Assembly (NCBI GenBank): GCA_033816765.1 | Contig: CM066290.1 | Coordinates: forward strand, 496,001-560,000 | Direction of reading: 5' to 3' | Source of the DNA: Nothopassalora personata | Taxonomy: Eukaryota; Ascomycota; Dothideomycetes; Mycosphaerellales; Mycosphaerellaceae | Length of the DNA stretch: 64,000 nt | In this document: one piece after another, positions 1-8,917 of the stretch | Numbering within the stretch: position 1 is the first letter of the stretch | Layout: each line of letters starts with the position of its first letter | Notes under the pieces: model-generated | The model's input: only the letters and a program-made list of their open reading frames with translations | Databases searched by the model: none | What the model was told of the DNA's origin: nothing | Program-made: the position numbers and the translations under genes

Positions 1-880
1 ACTTCCCGTTTGCTTTTGGAACGAACATGCATGGAGTTCCTGCACTTGAGGTGGATATTCTTATCCATCCTTTGGCTAGCTTCTCCTTCAGCCATTCTCG
101 TAGGGTCTGTAGCTCTTTCTCAGACATTTGATATAGGGGTCCCCATGGAGGCTCTTTCCCTGGCTGAATGTTGATCTTGTGATCCCATGGGCGGTGCTTA
201 GGTAAGGCGGTTTTGCCTCTTTCCTCTTCAAAGAGTCGCGACCACTTGCGATACTCCTTGGGAATACTCAACTCTGAGATGTTAGTATTCTTCGATGGTG
301 CGTTACTTCCATCACTTCCAGTGACTTCGTGACCCGGCGGCCCCACGCCAGTGTCTGTCCCGGTCGAAGGTGGTTCTTCTGTCCTTCTATTCGGCGCAAG
401 CTGTATCTCGTTTAGCTGTTTCCTTGCCTCATCTGCCAGTGAACGCTGCCACTGCGCAGGCTGAATGTCGACAACGCAATCGCATTCCCTAAATGTGAGT
501 ACTCCTCTTCTCCAGTCGATTACTGGATTGTGCTTTCTCAACCAAGGCATACCTAATACTATGTCATGACTGGCCATATCAGTGACATCCAAGGTAATAT
601 TCTCGTGGTGCTGTTGGATAGCCAGTGGCAATGGTATCGTCTCCCATTCCACGCTAGGTAACGATGATCCGTTTACCGCGATCAACTCGTAACCCCATTT
701 CTTCTTCAGGGTAGCTAACCCGTTTCTTCTTGTGAAAGACTCGGAGATAAAATTCCCCGCTGCTCCTGAGTCGATCATGACACTGGTTTTGTGTCCGTTG
801 ACGATTGCTTGTGTCTGGAAAACTGTGTTTGATGTCGATGCGTGAGCCTGAGTGTTGCATAACTCCCTCCGGTCGCTCAT
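1..880 (-). CDS. Gypsy pro-pol (protease and start of reverse transcriptase), partial
   Basis: A frame opening at an ATG at 880-878 stays free of stops to the window edge (about 290 codons). The retropepsin active site reads DSGAAGNF, around 735-790. It is followed by a linker rich in Pro/Ser/Gly and by the start of the RT domain, with a PKANGK motif at the very edge. The ATG overlaps the gag stop in a four-base ATGA arrangement, so pol is in a different frame from gag. The RIP-mutated copies E and B continue from here into RT with a YIDD or YMDD box. Because no stop lies in the window, the full length is unknown. The intact frame suggests a recently active element. Confidence 0.85.
   Translation of the reverse strand, partial: MSDRRELCNTQAHASTSNTVFQTQAIVNGHKTSVMIDSGAAGNFISESFTRRNGLATLKKKWGYELIAVNGSSLPSVEWETIPLPLAIQQHHENITLDVTDMASHDIVLGMPWLRKHNPVIDWRRGVLTFRECDCVVDIQPAQWQRSLADEARKQLNEIQLAPNRRTEEPPSTGTDTGVGPPGHEVTGSDGSNAPSKNTNISELSIPKEYRKWSRLFEEERGKTALPKHRPWDHKINIQPGKEPPWGPLYQMSEKELQTLREWLKEKLAKGWIRISTSSAGTPCMFVPKANGK
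877..880 (-). promoter_or_regulatory. ATGA stop/start overlap between gag and pol
   Basis: The gag stop TGA (879-877) and the first pol ATG (880-878) share two bases. Such an overlap suits termination-reinitiation, although a -1 frameshift at an upstream site cannot be excluded. In RIP-mutated B the same place reads GAATAAGC, the expected G-to-A change of the ATG. Confidence 0.6.
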
Positions 881-2901
881 TCCTGGGGAGCTGATCCTTT
901 TCCCGAATGGTATGCGGTTCGCTGTGCTTCGTGCCTAGAGGCTTCGGCTAGAACCTGTAGCCCGTTGCCCTGTGTCCACACTTGTAATCTATTGCGTTCC
1001 TGGATCTTCTGCGTTTCTGAGTAGAGAGCCCGTACATGCTGTACTGCTGTTCGTAATTCATTCGATATGAATGTCCCTGACGGTGTAAGATATCCGGTTC
1101 CTGTTATTCGGCTTCCTATCGGTGGTCGTTCTGTAATGGCGGTTGCTAGGTTCTCGGTTGTTTCCATGAGTGGGTATCCCCAGGCCATGCCTCGTAGGGT
1201 GTTAAGTGTCTTGTCAAACTCAATGGAATGTAGCCTTCTTCGTCCGCCTATTTTAGGTAGGAATTCCTCGTGCCTTCTCTGTAGGTAGATAATCATGTCG
1301 TACAGTTTCTTAGGTGCATCTACCGTGAAGGTAAGTTGTTCGTTGTCGTCGTTAGTGTCGCTCTCTTCTCCTTCGGAGGAATCTTCTTCGCTTGATTCTT
1401 CCGGATCCTGTTCTTCCTCGATGGTATCTAGCCCGGTGGTTTCTTGACTTTCTTCCTGTGGTTCTGGTGACCATGATCCGTTCCATCCTGGGTCCTGATT
1501 TTCTTTGTCGCTTCCATCTTTGTTGAAGTAGGATTCATCGATGTCCACTTCTCTGAGCGTGGCGTCTTGCCTATGCGTCGCTCCCAGGGTTCCTCGTGGT
1601 TGCCGAGGCCAATACCCTGCGCCTGACTTCGCGGCGTAGTGGATTTGACACGAGTCTTGGTAACAGAATCGCCAATGAAGGCTTCCATGACCATTTCGAG
1701 GCTCAGGTTCGGTCTCGTAGTCGACTCTTCGTGTCATCATGTTGAACTGTCGTGGTTGGTTCTTCGCATCAAATGGAATGACCACCATTTGCTGCCCATA
1801 GTATCCTCCTCGTCCTTCTGAGGGGTCCAGGAGAGGCGTCGTGCTTCTGTTGCTAGCTCTCTCCCCCACTCTCCGAGTATAGTCGGTATCTCCCCGAGAT
1901 CCAACGCTGCTCTCAGATTTACTAGTTCGGGGTTGCATCATATTGAACTGCTCGCGGCGCACCATATTTTTACCGCGGCAATCCCGCGCCATGTGACCTT
2001 CCTTGCCACAGGCATAGCATGTGAGTTTTCCTTTTCCTTTAAAGGGCTTTCCGTGGCCCCTACTCTTAACGATCTTCCGTCCTCGTTGGGTAACGTCCAG
2101 TTCCATTGGCTGTGGTCCATAGTAGGGTTGGTTTTGTCGTGAGAATTCTCCCCTCGCAACGTATCCTCCTAAGGGTCTGCGGTCCGGAGCATATCCTGCT
2201 ATTCCTCCTACTTTGGAGTCGTATTTCTTTTCCTGGTGTCGTTCCCAGAGCTGATCATCGATATTGATCGACGCCTTCATTAGCTCTTCGAGGTTGGTGA
2301 TCCGTCCCCCGTGTCTTATCAACTCGTCCTTGACGGAGTCCTTAAGTCCACGTCGGAACATAGTCATCAACGCCGTCTGGTCCCATCCGGTGATTTGTCC
2401 GTATTCTTCGAATTTGGCGGCATACTCTGAAGTAGACGTCTTCTGCTTTAGGTGTTGAATAATTCGTATGGCCTGTTGGACTTCGTTCGAGGTTCCAAAG
2501 ATTGACTTCATCTTTTCTTTGAAAAGGGTGTAGCTCCTGAACATTCCGGTGGGGTCTTGTCGTCCCATACCTTCAAGGTATTCCTTAAGGTAAGGTTTGA
2601 TCCAGTTCTGCGCACTTCCGCGAAGGTACGTGATGGCGAAAATAGTTCTTTTATCGGCATCGACTGGGTTGAACATGAGGTACATATCCATCTGACTGAT
2701 CCAGTCGTCGAACTTGGCTCTATCTCCATAGAAGAGGTCTGGCTTGGCGGCCTTAACGTCGTTCTTCCTTGGAGTAGACTCGTCATCGTCATCAGACTCA
2801 TCGTCCTTCGTGGTGGTAGTCTGTTGTGGTGGCGCACGGCGGATGCTTCCTGCTTCGCTGGGGGCGGGTGTTCCCCTACCAGCTGCTTGAGTAGCGCTCA
2901 T
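877..2901 (-). CDS. gag: Gypsy Gag polyprotein with CCHC zinc knuckle
   Basis: The protein is about 674 residues from the ATG at 2901 (MSATQAAGRG); the frame is open 16 codons further upstream but without an ATG. The N-terminal third is a Retrotrans_gag domain, with FDDWISQMDMYL and a following region rich in YLRGSAQNW and FRRGLKDSVKDEL. A conserved PMELDVT motif precedes a single zinc knuckle CYACGKEGHMARDC at about 1975-2020. The C-terminal half is acidic, with a long run of Glu, Asp and Ser. Gag forms the virus-like particle and binds element RNA. The stop overlaps the pol ATG. Relatives in the window: RIP-mutated copies in B and D, a diverged copy in F and a short intact one in C. Confidence 0.9.
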   Translation of the reverse strand: MSATQAAGRGTPAPSEAGSIRRAPPQQTTTTKDDESDDDDESTPRKNDVKAAKPDLFYGDRAKFDDWISQMDMYLMFNPVDADKRTIFAITYLRGSAQNWIKPYLKEYLEGMGRQDPTGMFRSYTLFKEKMKSIFGTSNEVQQAIRIIQHLKQKTSTSEYAAKFEEYGQITGWDQTALMTMFRRGLKDSVKDELIRHGGRITNLEELMKASINIDDQLWERHQEKKYDSKVGGIAGYAPDRRPLGGYVARGEFSRQNQPYYGPQPMELDVTQRGRKIVKSRGHGKPFKGKGKLTCYACGKEGHMARDCRGKNMVRREQFNMMQPRTSKSESSVGSRGDTDYTRRVGERASNRSTTPLLDPSEGRGGYYGQQMVVIPFDAKNQPRQFNMMTRRVDYETEPEPRNGHGSLHWRFCYQDSCQIHYAAKSGAGYWPRQPRGTLGATHRQDATLREVDIDESYFNKDGSDKENQDPGWNGSWSPEPQEESQETTGLDTIEEEQDPEESSEEDSSEGEESDTNDDNEQLTFTVDAPKKLYDMIIYLQRRHEEFLPKIGGRRRLHSIEFDKTLNTLRGMAWGYPLMETTENLATAITERPPIGSRITGTGYLTPSGTFISNELRTAVQHVRALYSETQKIQERNRLQVWTQGNGLQVLAEASRHEAQRTAYHSGKGSAPQE

Positions 2902-2918
2902 CCTGAGGGCGTTCAAAG

Positions 2919-3282
2919 TGTTATTGTCTCGTTCCAGGGCTAGTCTCAAAAGAGAGATAAGTCAAGTCACGTGGCGGTATTATTCTTTGGAGAGGCTGAA
3001 GCAAGCTGAGCGAAGATGAATGATAGGAATAAGAGTTGTATTCCAATCAGTGAGATAGTAACATGAGTTGAACGCATTAGAACCATAAGGGTTTCTAGCG
3101 TTCCTAAATACAAAGGAGATTCGTAGATCTCGGTGATCAGTCTGATCAGTCTGAGCATGAGCAGTCTGATCAGTCTGAGCATGAGCAGTCTGATCGCTCC
3201 AAGTCTGAGCGCTCAGGCAGGATGAGTCACGTGTTCGTCTTGTCATTATGATTCCAGGGTCCATGGGAATCATTCCGTAACA
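2919..3282 (-). repeat. LTR of element A (364 bp)
   Basis: Read on the minus strand it starts TGTTACGGAATG and ends CAATAACA. The U3 part (about 3120-3240) holds a repeated 24-bp unit containing AGTCTGATCAGTCTGAGC. The hinge block around 3090-3120 (TATTTAGGAACGCTA) is shared by the LTRs of B, D, E and F. The segment after the hinge matches B and D but not E or F. The sequence right after the LTR starts CTTTGAACGCC, the presumed primer-binding region; I could not match it to a tRNA. Confidence 0.85.
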
Positions 3283-3571
3283 CGACTTAGTAATTTGAGA
3301 TTACTCGCTTACTAGCGATTAAGTAATTAAGACTAAGACTAGTAATGTCTCCTTTATATTTAGGAACGCTAAAAACCCTTATAGTTTAGAAGCGTTCAAC
3401 TTACTATTTAATCTTACTATTTAGAATATAACCTTACCTAACCGCTGCCTCGCTACTACTTTATACTACTCTCCCTCCTACTCCTACTTAACGAGAATAA
3501 ATCTCGATCGAACGAAGGTTACCTAACTTATTAGTTAACTTAGTAAGATCACAGGTTTAACTAAACCTAAT
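3283..3571 (+). repeat. Partial LTR of element E
   Basis: The U3 matches the LTR of D (a TTAGTGATTCGAGATCACTCG-like segment in RIP-mutated form). The part after the TATTTAGGAACGCTA hinge matches the LTR of F (TTTAGAATATAACCTTACC-like). It ends at about 3571, near ACTAAACCTAATA, like F. The left end was removed or displaced by element A. Confidence 0.7.
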
Positions 3572-6013
3572 ATACGAATAGGGAAAAGGATTAACTTCCT
3601 AGGAATAAGCGACTAAAGGGAGTTATATAATATAGAAAAGGCTTAAGTATTACTAACGATAATAGTGTTTCGAACTAAAATTATCGTTAACGGGTATAAG
3701 ATAGATGCTATAATAGATTCCGGAGCAAGCGGGAACTTTACCTCCGAATTATTTATTATAAGACATAGGATCGCTACCTATAAGAAGAAAGAGGGTTATA
3801 AATTAATCGCGGTAGACAGATTATCCTTACCTAGTATAGAACGCGAGACGATACCGTTACTACTTACTATCTAACGGCACTACGAGGAGATTATCTTAGA
3901 TATTACTAACATAGCTAGTTATAACATCGTACTAGGTATACCTTAGTTAAGAAAGCACAATCTAGTAATCGACTAGAGAAGAGGAGTACTTACATTTAGG
4001 GAATGCGACTACGTTATCGATATTTAGCCTACGTAGCGGTAGCGTTCGCTAGTAGATAAGGTAAAGAAATAGCTAAATAGGATATAGCTTACGCCAAATA
4101 GAAGGATAGAAGAACTACCTTCGACCGGGATAGACACTAGCGTAGGGCCGCCGGGTTACGAAGTTACTAGTAGCGATAGAAGTAACGTACTATCGAAGGA
4201 TACTAACATCTTAGAGTTAAGTATTCCTAAGGAGTATCGTAAGTGGTCGCGACTCTTTAAAGAGGAAAGAGGTAAGAATGCCTTACCTAAGCACTAACTA
4301 TAGGATTATAAGATAAACATTTAGCTAGGGAAAGAGCCTCTATAGGGACCCCTATATTAAATGTCTAAGAAAGAGCTATAGACCCTACGAGAATAGCTAA
4401 AGGAGAAGCTAGCTAAAGGATAGATAAGAAGATCTACCTTAAGTATAGGAACTCTATACATGTTCGTTCTAAAAGCAAACGGGAAGTTACGACTTATATA
4501 AGACTATAGGAAGTTAAACGAGATTACGATTAAGAACCGATACCCGCTACCTAACATCGAAGAAGTATAAGATAGATTAACCGGATTAGACTAGTATACG
4601 AAGATTAACCTACGAGATGCCTTCTACGCTATACGAATAGCGGAAGGAGAAGAATAGAAAACCGCTTTTAGAATAAGATACGGACTTTACGAATTCTTAG
4701 TTATACTAATAGGATTAACTAACGTACCCGCATCCTATTAGGACCTTGTTAACGAAACACTTAGAGACCTACTCGATATATACGTTATCGCTTATATAGA
4801 CGATATATTAGTCTACACGAAAGGATCCCTTTAGAATTATATAAAGCAAGTCTAGGACGTATTCGAACGACTTACGCGTTTAGGATTTAAGACAGTACCC
4901 GAGAAATGCGAATTCTATAAGAAAGAAGTTAAATTCTTAGGCTTTATTATTAGTACTATAGGGATAACGATCGACCCTACGAAGATATAGTTAATTAGAG
5001 AATAGCTAGAACTAAAAACAGTTAAGGACGTATAATTATTCCTTAGGCTAGTAAACTATAACCGGAAATTCATTAAGGACTACGTAAAGATAGTAGCACT
5101 AATAACGATGCTTATAAGAAAAGACGTTACCTAGAAATAGGGAAAGGAATAGATTAAAGCATTTAAGAAACTTAAGGAATAATACGCTTTAGCCCCTACG
5201 CTTCGACTATTCGATAGTAGTAAGGAAGTCTATATTAAGACCGATACGTCTAATATAGCAATAGGCGCGTGTCTAACATAGACACACGATAGGTAGAGAC
5301 ACCTAGTAGCCTATTACTCCCGAAAAATAACTATAGCGGAATAGAACTACGACATCTATAACAAAGAGCTTCTAGCTATTATTACTACTATATAATATTA
5401 GAGAGTATATATCGAGGGCCTACCGAAGTTAACGATTCTTTCTAACTATAAGAATCTTACGTACTTTACGACGATGAAAGAACTTACCCGAAGGCAAGCC
5501 CGCTAGTCGGAGCTACTAGGACAGTATAAGTTCGAAATTAAATATACTCTAGGAAGAGAGAACGGCCGCGCCGATGCGCTAAGCCGAAGAAGCGACTATA
5601 TAGAAGGAAAGGAACTAGTGCAATATAAAGTACTAAAGACGAACCCCGACGGAAGTCTTAGCGCTAACATAAGAGAATTTAATAATATCGTACGGATATT
5701 AGGCGATAAGGACGAACAATTCCCTATATCGCAAGGAAAATACTAGGTACTAAAGGATCGAGAAGAAGAATATATACGATAACATTACGACGGACTAACT
5801 TATAGACACCCTAGAACTTTAAAGATAATAGACCTAATATAACGCAGTTTCTCATTCCTATAAATAAGACTTAAGGTATTACGCTACATTAAACAATACG
5901 TACACTACTAACGAAACAAGGCTACAAGACATGTAAAATACGGTTACCTATAGTTTAGGACACTACCGACGAAACTATAGAACGAAGTTATAATAGACTT
6001 TATTACGAAACTC
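3572..6013 (+). pseudogene. RIP-mutated gypsy pol: protease, RT, RNase H, start of integrase
   Basis: Retropepsin DSGASGNF is visible in a short open segment, 3665-3874. The RT region follows with [10 protein letters not shown] near 4540 and the catalytic box YIDDILVYTK at about 4791-4820. RNase H-like sequence (TDTSNIAIGA) lies near 5240. The zinc-binding part of integrase begins about 5870. The frame is broken by dozens of TAG and TAA codons created by C-to-T or G-to-A changes at CA and TG, so it cannot be translated. Compared with the pol of B it has even more changes at the same kind of sites. It is cut at 6013 by B. Confidence 0.85.
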
Positions 6014-6197
6014 TATTACGGTTCTAATCTGGGGCTAAAGGAAGCCAACTAATTAGACCTCTACAATTGGTGGGCGCTTCCGCCCGAGAAGTGCTCTCTC
6101 GCCCGTAGGAATAAAACTAAGGAACCGAGAGAGCAACTAAAGTGATCTCCTTAACCTCGTTGATCTCGGTGATCTCGAGAGAGTATAGAGAGCATAG
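6014..6197 (+). repeat. 5' LTR of B, left piece (split by element C)
   Basis: It begins TATTACGG, the RIP form of TGTTACGG, right after the target site AACTC. It matches 15531-15713 of the 3' LTR. It is interrupted at 6197 by C, whose target duplication is CATAG. Confidence 0.9.
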
Positions 6198-6538
6198 TGT
6201 TACGGTTCGGTTCAGGAAGAACCCACAGCCACTCATTCTTCGGGAAGGACCGAAACTGATCAGGTCGACTTCGCTCAGACTGATCAGCTCAGTGATCAGT
6301 TCGCTCAGTCTGCTCAGTGATCAGTCTGCTCAGTCTGATCAGTTACGCCAAGACATGGCACTATATAGACGACGCTTCTTTACGAGTAGATAGGAGCCTC
6401 GTGCTCAACTCAAATCAACACTCTTGTGTTAAGTTGCAACCTTGTAGTGAACTCTCGTTCACACTACTTTAGAGACATATCGAGGATCGACACTTCCTAG
6501 GCCACCCACGTGACGAGGGACAAGGCCCAACCGCAACA
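6198..6538 (+). repeat. 5' LTR of element C (341 bp)
   Basis: It starts TGTTACGGTTCGG and ends CCGCAACA. The U3 carries a cluster of TGATCAG palindromes (CAGACTGATCAGCTCAGTGATCAG and variants, about 6250-6340). A TATA-like CACTATATAGACGACG follows near 6358. The segment 6349-6410 is shared with the solo LTR at 10265. Confidence 0.92.
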
Positions 6539-6577
6539 CTTTGAGCACCAAAAGCCGCGGGGAGTGCTATCGATTAT

Positions 6578-7567
6578 ATGTCTGGGAGAGACGCTACCCG
6601 GAGTCCGTCACGACAACAGCCACAGTCAACTGGCATCACGGAACGAATGAGCGAAATGTCGATTACAGGAAGCAGCAAGAACAACAACACTCCTATGGGC
6701 ATGCTGAACCCATTGGACCACCACCGTGCACCTAAGGTGTCCACGCCGGAGACGTTCGACGGGACTAAGGACAAACTGGAGGCTTTTCAACTGCAGGTTC
6801 AGTTGTACCTTCACTTCAACGCACACCAGTTTCAAGGCGAGGCCAGCAAGGTCTTGTACGCCGCATCCTTCCTACGTGGAAAAGCAGCTAGAGGATTCCG
6901 ACCATACCTCAAGGACTGGCTCCATAACCAGGGTGAGGGGGAAACACCGAAAACGGAGACTCGAAAAATTTTTCACGACTACGACGAGTTTGAGACGAAA
7001 CTTGATGATCTATACGGGATACCTAATGAGGAGGTATACGCCGACCGACATATCCGACAACTTCGACAGACCACTTCTGTAGCGCTATACGCCTCAGAGT
7101 TCCAAGGATATGCCGCCGACCTGGAATGGAACGACGCAGCACTGCGATCGCAATTCTACCTCGGACTAAAGGACAATGTCAAAGCTGAGCTATCCCGAAA
7201 CGCCAGCGTCGTTACGCTAGGGGCGATGATTAAGGTAGCAAAGGAAATCGACGAAAGGCTCCAGGATTTGAGATACGACCGATTCGTACAGCCTGGATAC
7301 CAGAGACCCGCCGCGGGCGGAAGAGGGGGCTTCAAGGCCAGAAGTCAGGACCCTAGTTACGGAGACCCAATGGAATTGGACGTAACGGAGCGTAGGACAG
7401 GAAGGGGGCTGAAGAGCAAAGGTTCCACCTGCTACGTATGTGGCGAGCAAGGCCACTTTGCAAAGAACTGCAAGAAAAAGAACATGGTTAGCCGCGAGTT
7501 CAACGCAATGATTCGCGAAGAGAATACATACCAGGAATGCGAGAACTTCTTCTCGAAATCTGCCTAG
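6578..7567 (+). CDS. gag: Gag protein of non-autonomous LTR element C
   Basis: The protein is 329 residues from ATG 6578. It carries a Retrotrans_gag-type region (ETFDGTKDKLEAF, YLHFNAHQF, SFLRGKAARGF, then QFYLGLKDNVKAEL), a DPMELDVT motif and one zinc knuckle CYVCGEQGHFAKNC (about 7432-7473), followed by KNMVSREFNAM. The same motif order occurs in the larger gag of element A, so it is a shortened relative. It ends in a TAG at 7565-7567 with no pol behind it. An intact frame between identical LTRs argues for recent activity. Gag would package the element's RNA into particles, with RT supplied by another element (inference). Confidence 0.9.
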   Translation: MSGRDATRSPSRQQPQSTGITERMSEMSITGSSKNNNTPMGMLNPLDHHRAPKVSTPETFDGTKDKLEAFQLQVQLYLHFNAHQFQGEASKVLYAASFLRGKAARGFRPYLKDWLHNQGEGETPKTETRKIFHDYDEFETKLDDLYGIPNEEVYADRHIRQLRQTTSVALYASEFQGYAADLEWNDAALRSQFYLGLKDNVKAELSRNASVVTLGAMIKVAKEIDERLQDLRYDRFVQPGYQRPAAGGRGGFKARSQDPSYGDPMELDVTERRTGRGLKSKGSTCYVCGEQGHFAKNCKKKNMVSREFNAMIREENTYQECENFFSKSA

Positions 7568-7676
7568 CAGAAACAACCTGAGGACAGCAAGGCATCAAAC
7601 AGCGGCTTCTTGATTTGATGGCCTAGGACACAGAAGTCAATACAGCGACACAAAAACACGACTACTGGATAAGAAC

Positions 7677-8264
7677 TTACGACAAGGAGGCCAGCGGAGG
7701 GACGGTCCAAGGAAAGGAAGGGTCACACAGCTGTTCCCAATCCTGAGGCGGCATCTGCCAAGGATCGAATTCCTTGCCAGAGGATGTCGTCTCAACGCCA
7801 GCAGCACCTTCCCCCTCCCGATCCTCAGCCTCAAGCTCTTCAAGCTCCTTCGCCACGGCATCGTCGGCCTTGCCGGATGCGAGGCGAAGCTGCTTGCGAA
7901 GACAAATCTTCTTGGCCTTTTGGCGTATGATACGCTGGGCCAGCTCGGCTTGCTGATGGAGAAGCTCCACCTCCTTCTCCTCCGCACGCTCGAGCTCACG
8001 TTGGAGACCGTCACGGATATCGCGAAATTTCGTCCACTCGTGTGCCGAAAGTGTCACATCGCAATCGGAGTATCCTTTGCGTATACACTCTGAGCATTTT
8101 CCGGAACGGGGCGACACGATGCACTTCGGACGCTCGGCGAGGGCAGGGACCCTTGCGGCACGGCAATGATGACAAGGAGCCATTTCAACACCGGTTCTCT
8201 CAATATCGATGGCGAGCGCCTTTCTTCGAAGAGATGTTTTAGAAAACGATTTGGAGGAAGACAT
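7677..8264 (-). CDS. Antisense Cys-rich coiled-coil protein carried by element C
   Basis: The ORF has about 195 residues from MSSSKSFSK (8264; the frame is open to an earlier Met at 8285). It lies opposite to gag in the 3' interior of C. Near residues 35-70 it has an irregular Cys cluster (PCHHC, then KC, CSEC, DC). A charged helical stretch rich in Glu, Arg, Lys and Gln follows (about residues 80-155, with IRQKAKKICLRKQLRL), consistent with a coiled coil. The C-terminus is acidic, ending in Trp/Pro-rich PWTVPP. The RIP-mutated element B holds a clear homologue in the same antisense place (14907-15455), which suggests selection for the arrangement. The function is unknown; DNA binding is only a guess from the Cys cluster. 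Confidence 0.7.
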   Translation of the reverse strand: MSSSKSFSKTSLRRKALAIDIERTGVEMAPCHHCRAARVPALAERPKCIVSPRSGKCSECIRKGYSDCDVTLSAHEWTKFRDIRDGLQRELERAEEKEVELLHQQAELAQRIIRQKAKKICLRKQLRLASGKADDAVAKELEELEAEDREGEGAAGVETTSSGKEFDPWQMPPQDWEQLCDPSFPWTVPPLASLS

Positions 8265-8332
8265 TGCGGGTGCAGCTCGAAACATACGGTGACAAGCGGG
8301 TTATGTAAGAAGTTCCGGGACGGAACTAGACT

Positions 8333-8345
8333 AAGAGGGGGATGG
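8333..8345 (+). other. Polypurine tract of element C
   Basis: AAGAGGGGGATGG sits directly before the 3' LTR start TGTTACGG. It is nearly the same as the tract in B at 15518-15530. It is the expected primer for plus-strand DNA synthesis. Confidence 0.8.
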
Positions 8346-8686
8346 TGTTACGGTTCGGTTCAGGAAGAACCCACAGCCACTCATTCTTCGGGAAGGACCG
8401 AAACTGATCAGGTCGACTTCGCTCAGACTGATCAGCTCAGTGATCAGTTCGCTCAGTCTGCTCAGTGATCAGTCTGCTCAGTCTGATCAGTTACGCCAAG
8501 ACATGGCACTATATAGACGACGCTTCTTTACGAGTAGATAGGAGCCTCGTGCTCAACTCAAATCAACACTCTTGTGTTAAGTTGCAACCTTGTAGTGAAC
8601 TCTCGTTCACACTACTTTAGAGACATATCGAGGATCGACACTTCCTAGGCCACCCACGTGACGAGGGACAAGGCCCAACCGCAACA
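8346..8686 (+). repeat. 3' LTR of element C (341 bp)
   Basis: It appears identical to 6198-6538 across its length by eye. The target duplication CATAG follows at 8687-8691. Identity of the two LTRs means a recent insertion. Confidence 0.92.
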
Positions 8687-8691
8687 CATAG

Positions 8692-8917
8692 AGAGTACGG
8701 AGAGTAAACGCTCTATCTCCTTTATATTTAGGAACGCTAAGAAACCCTTATAGTTCTAATGCGTTTAACTTATGTTACTATCTTACTAATTGGAATACAA
8801 CTCTTATTCCTATTATTCATCTTCGCTTAGCTTGCTTTAGCCTCTCTAAAGAATAATACCGCTACGTAACTTGACTTATCTCTCTTTTAAGACTAGCCCT
8901 AGAACGAGACAATAACA
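8692..8917 (+). repeat. 5' LTR of B, right piece
   Basis: It continues the split LTR after C's second CATAG. It holds the TTTATATTTAGGAACGCTAA hinge and ends AATAACA at 8917. The two pieces sum to 184 + 226 = 410 bp, equal to the 3' LTR. The next bases CTTTAAACGCCC are the RIP form of the presumed primer-binding region seen after the LTR of A. Confidence 0.9.

Larger units (their letters stand above)
1..3282 (-). mobile_element. Ty3/gypsy LTR retrotransposon A, un-mutated, cut by window edge
   Basis: Reading on the minus strand, the order is 5' LTR (2919-3282), gag (2901-877) and pro-pol (880 to beyond position 1). The element carries normal CA and TG dinucleotides and long open frames, unlike its RIP-mutated relatives B, D, E and F in this window. 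It sits directly against the U3 of element E at 3282/3283, so it appears to have inserted into E's LTR; the bases CGACT (3283-3287) are the candidate target-site duplication, but the other end lies outside the window. RT, RNase H, integrase and the 3' LTR are not visible. Gag and protease resemble the chromodomain element B, so A is probably the same clade (inference). Confidence 0.9.
3283..6013 (+). mobile_element. RIP-mutated gypsy element E, left part (partial LTR and pol, gag deleted)
   Basis: This is a plus-strand gypsy copy crowded with TAG/TAA in place of CAG, TGG and CAA. CA and TG dinucleotides are strongly reduced while CG is retained, which is the RIP signature rather than CpG deamination. 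A partial LTR runs 3283-3571. The sequence then jumps straight to the last codons of gag, so gag is deleted. Pol continues to 6013, where element B interrupts it after the target site AACTC. The interrupted pol resumes at 15941-16019. Element A interrupts the LTR on the left. Confidence 0.85.
6193..8691 (+). mobile_element. Gag-only LTR retrotransposon C with target-site duplications
   Basis: Two 341-bp LTRs (6198-6538, 8346-8686), identical by eye, flank a 1.8-kb interior that holds one gag gene (plus), one antisense ORF (minus) and a polypurine tract, but no protease, RT or integrase. The 5-bp duplication CATAG (6193-6197, 8687-8691) is perfect. There is no RIP. Gag motifs, the CTTTGA bases after the 5' LTR and the GGGGGATGG tract before the 3' LTR match the autonomous gypsy elements A/B, so mobilisation in trans by such a partner is likely (inference). 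Confidence 0.93.

Noticed and set aside
654..860. 68-codon ORF opposite in frame to the gypsy protease
   Set aside because: A shadow frame of the open pro-pol frame that carries DSGAAGNF.
2508..2943. ORFs of 109 and 128 codons overlapping gag of element A
   Set aside because: Shadows of the gag frame; no start context or domain.
6250..6340. TGATCA palindromes as terminal inverted repeats of a DNA transposon
   Set aside because: They lie inside the LTR U3 and repeat several times; the true ends are TGTT..AACA with a 5-bp duplication.
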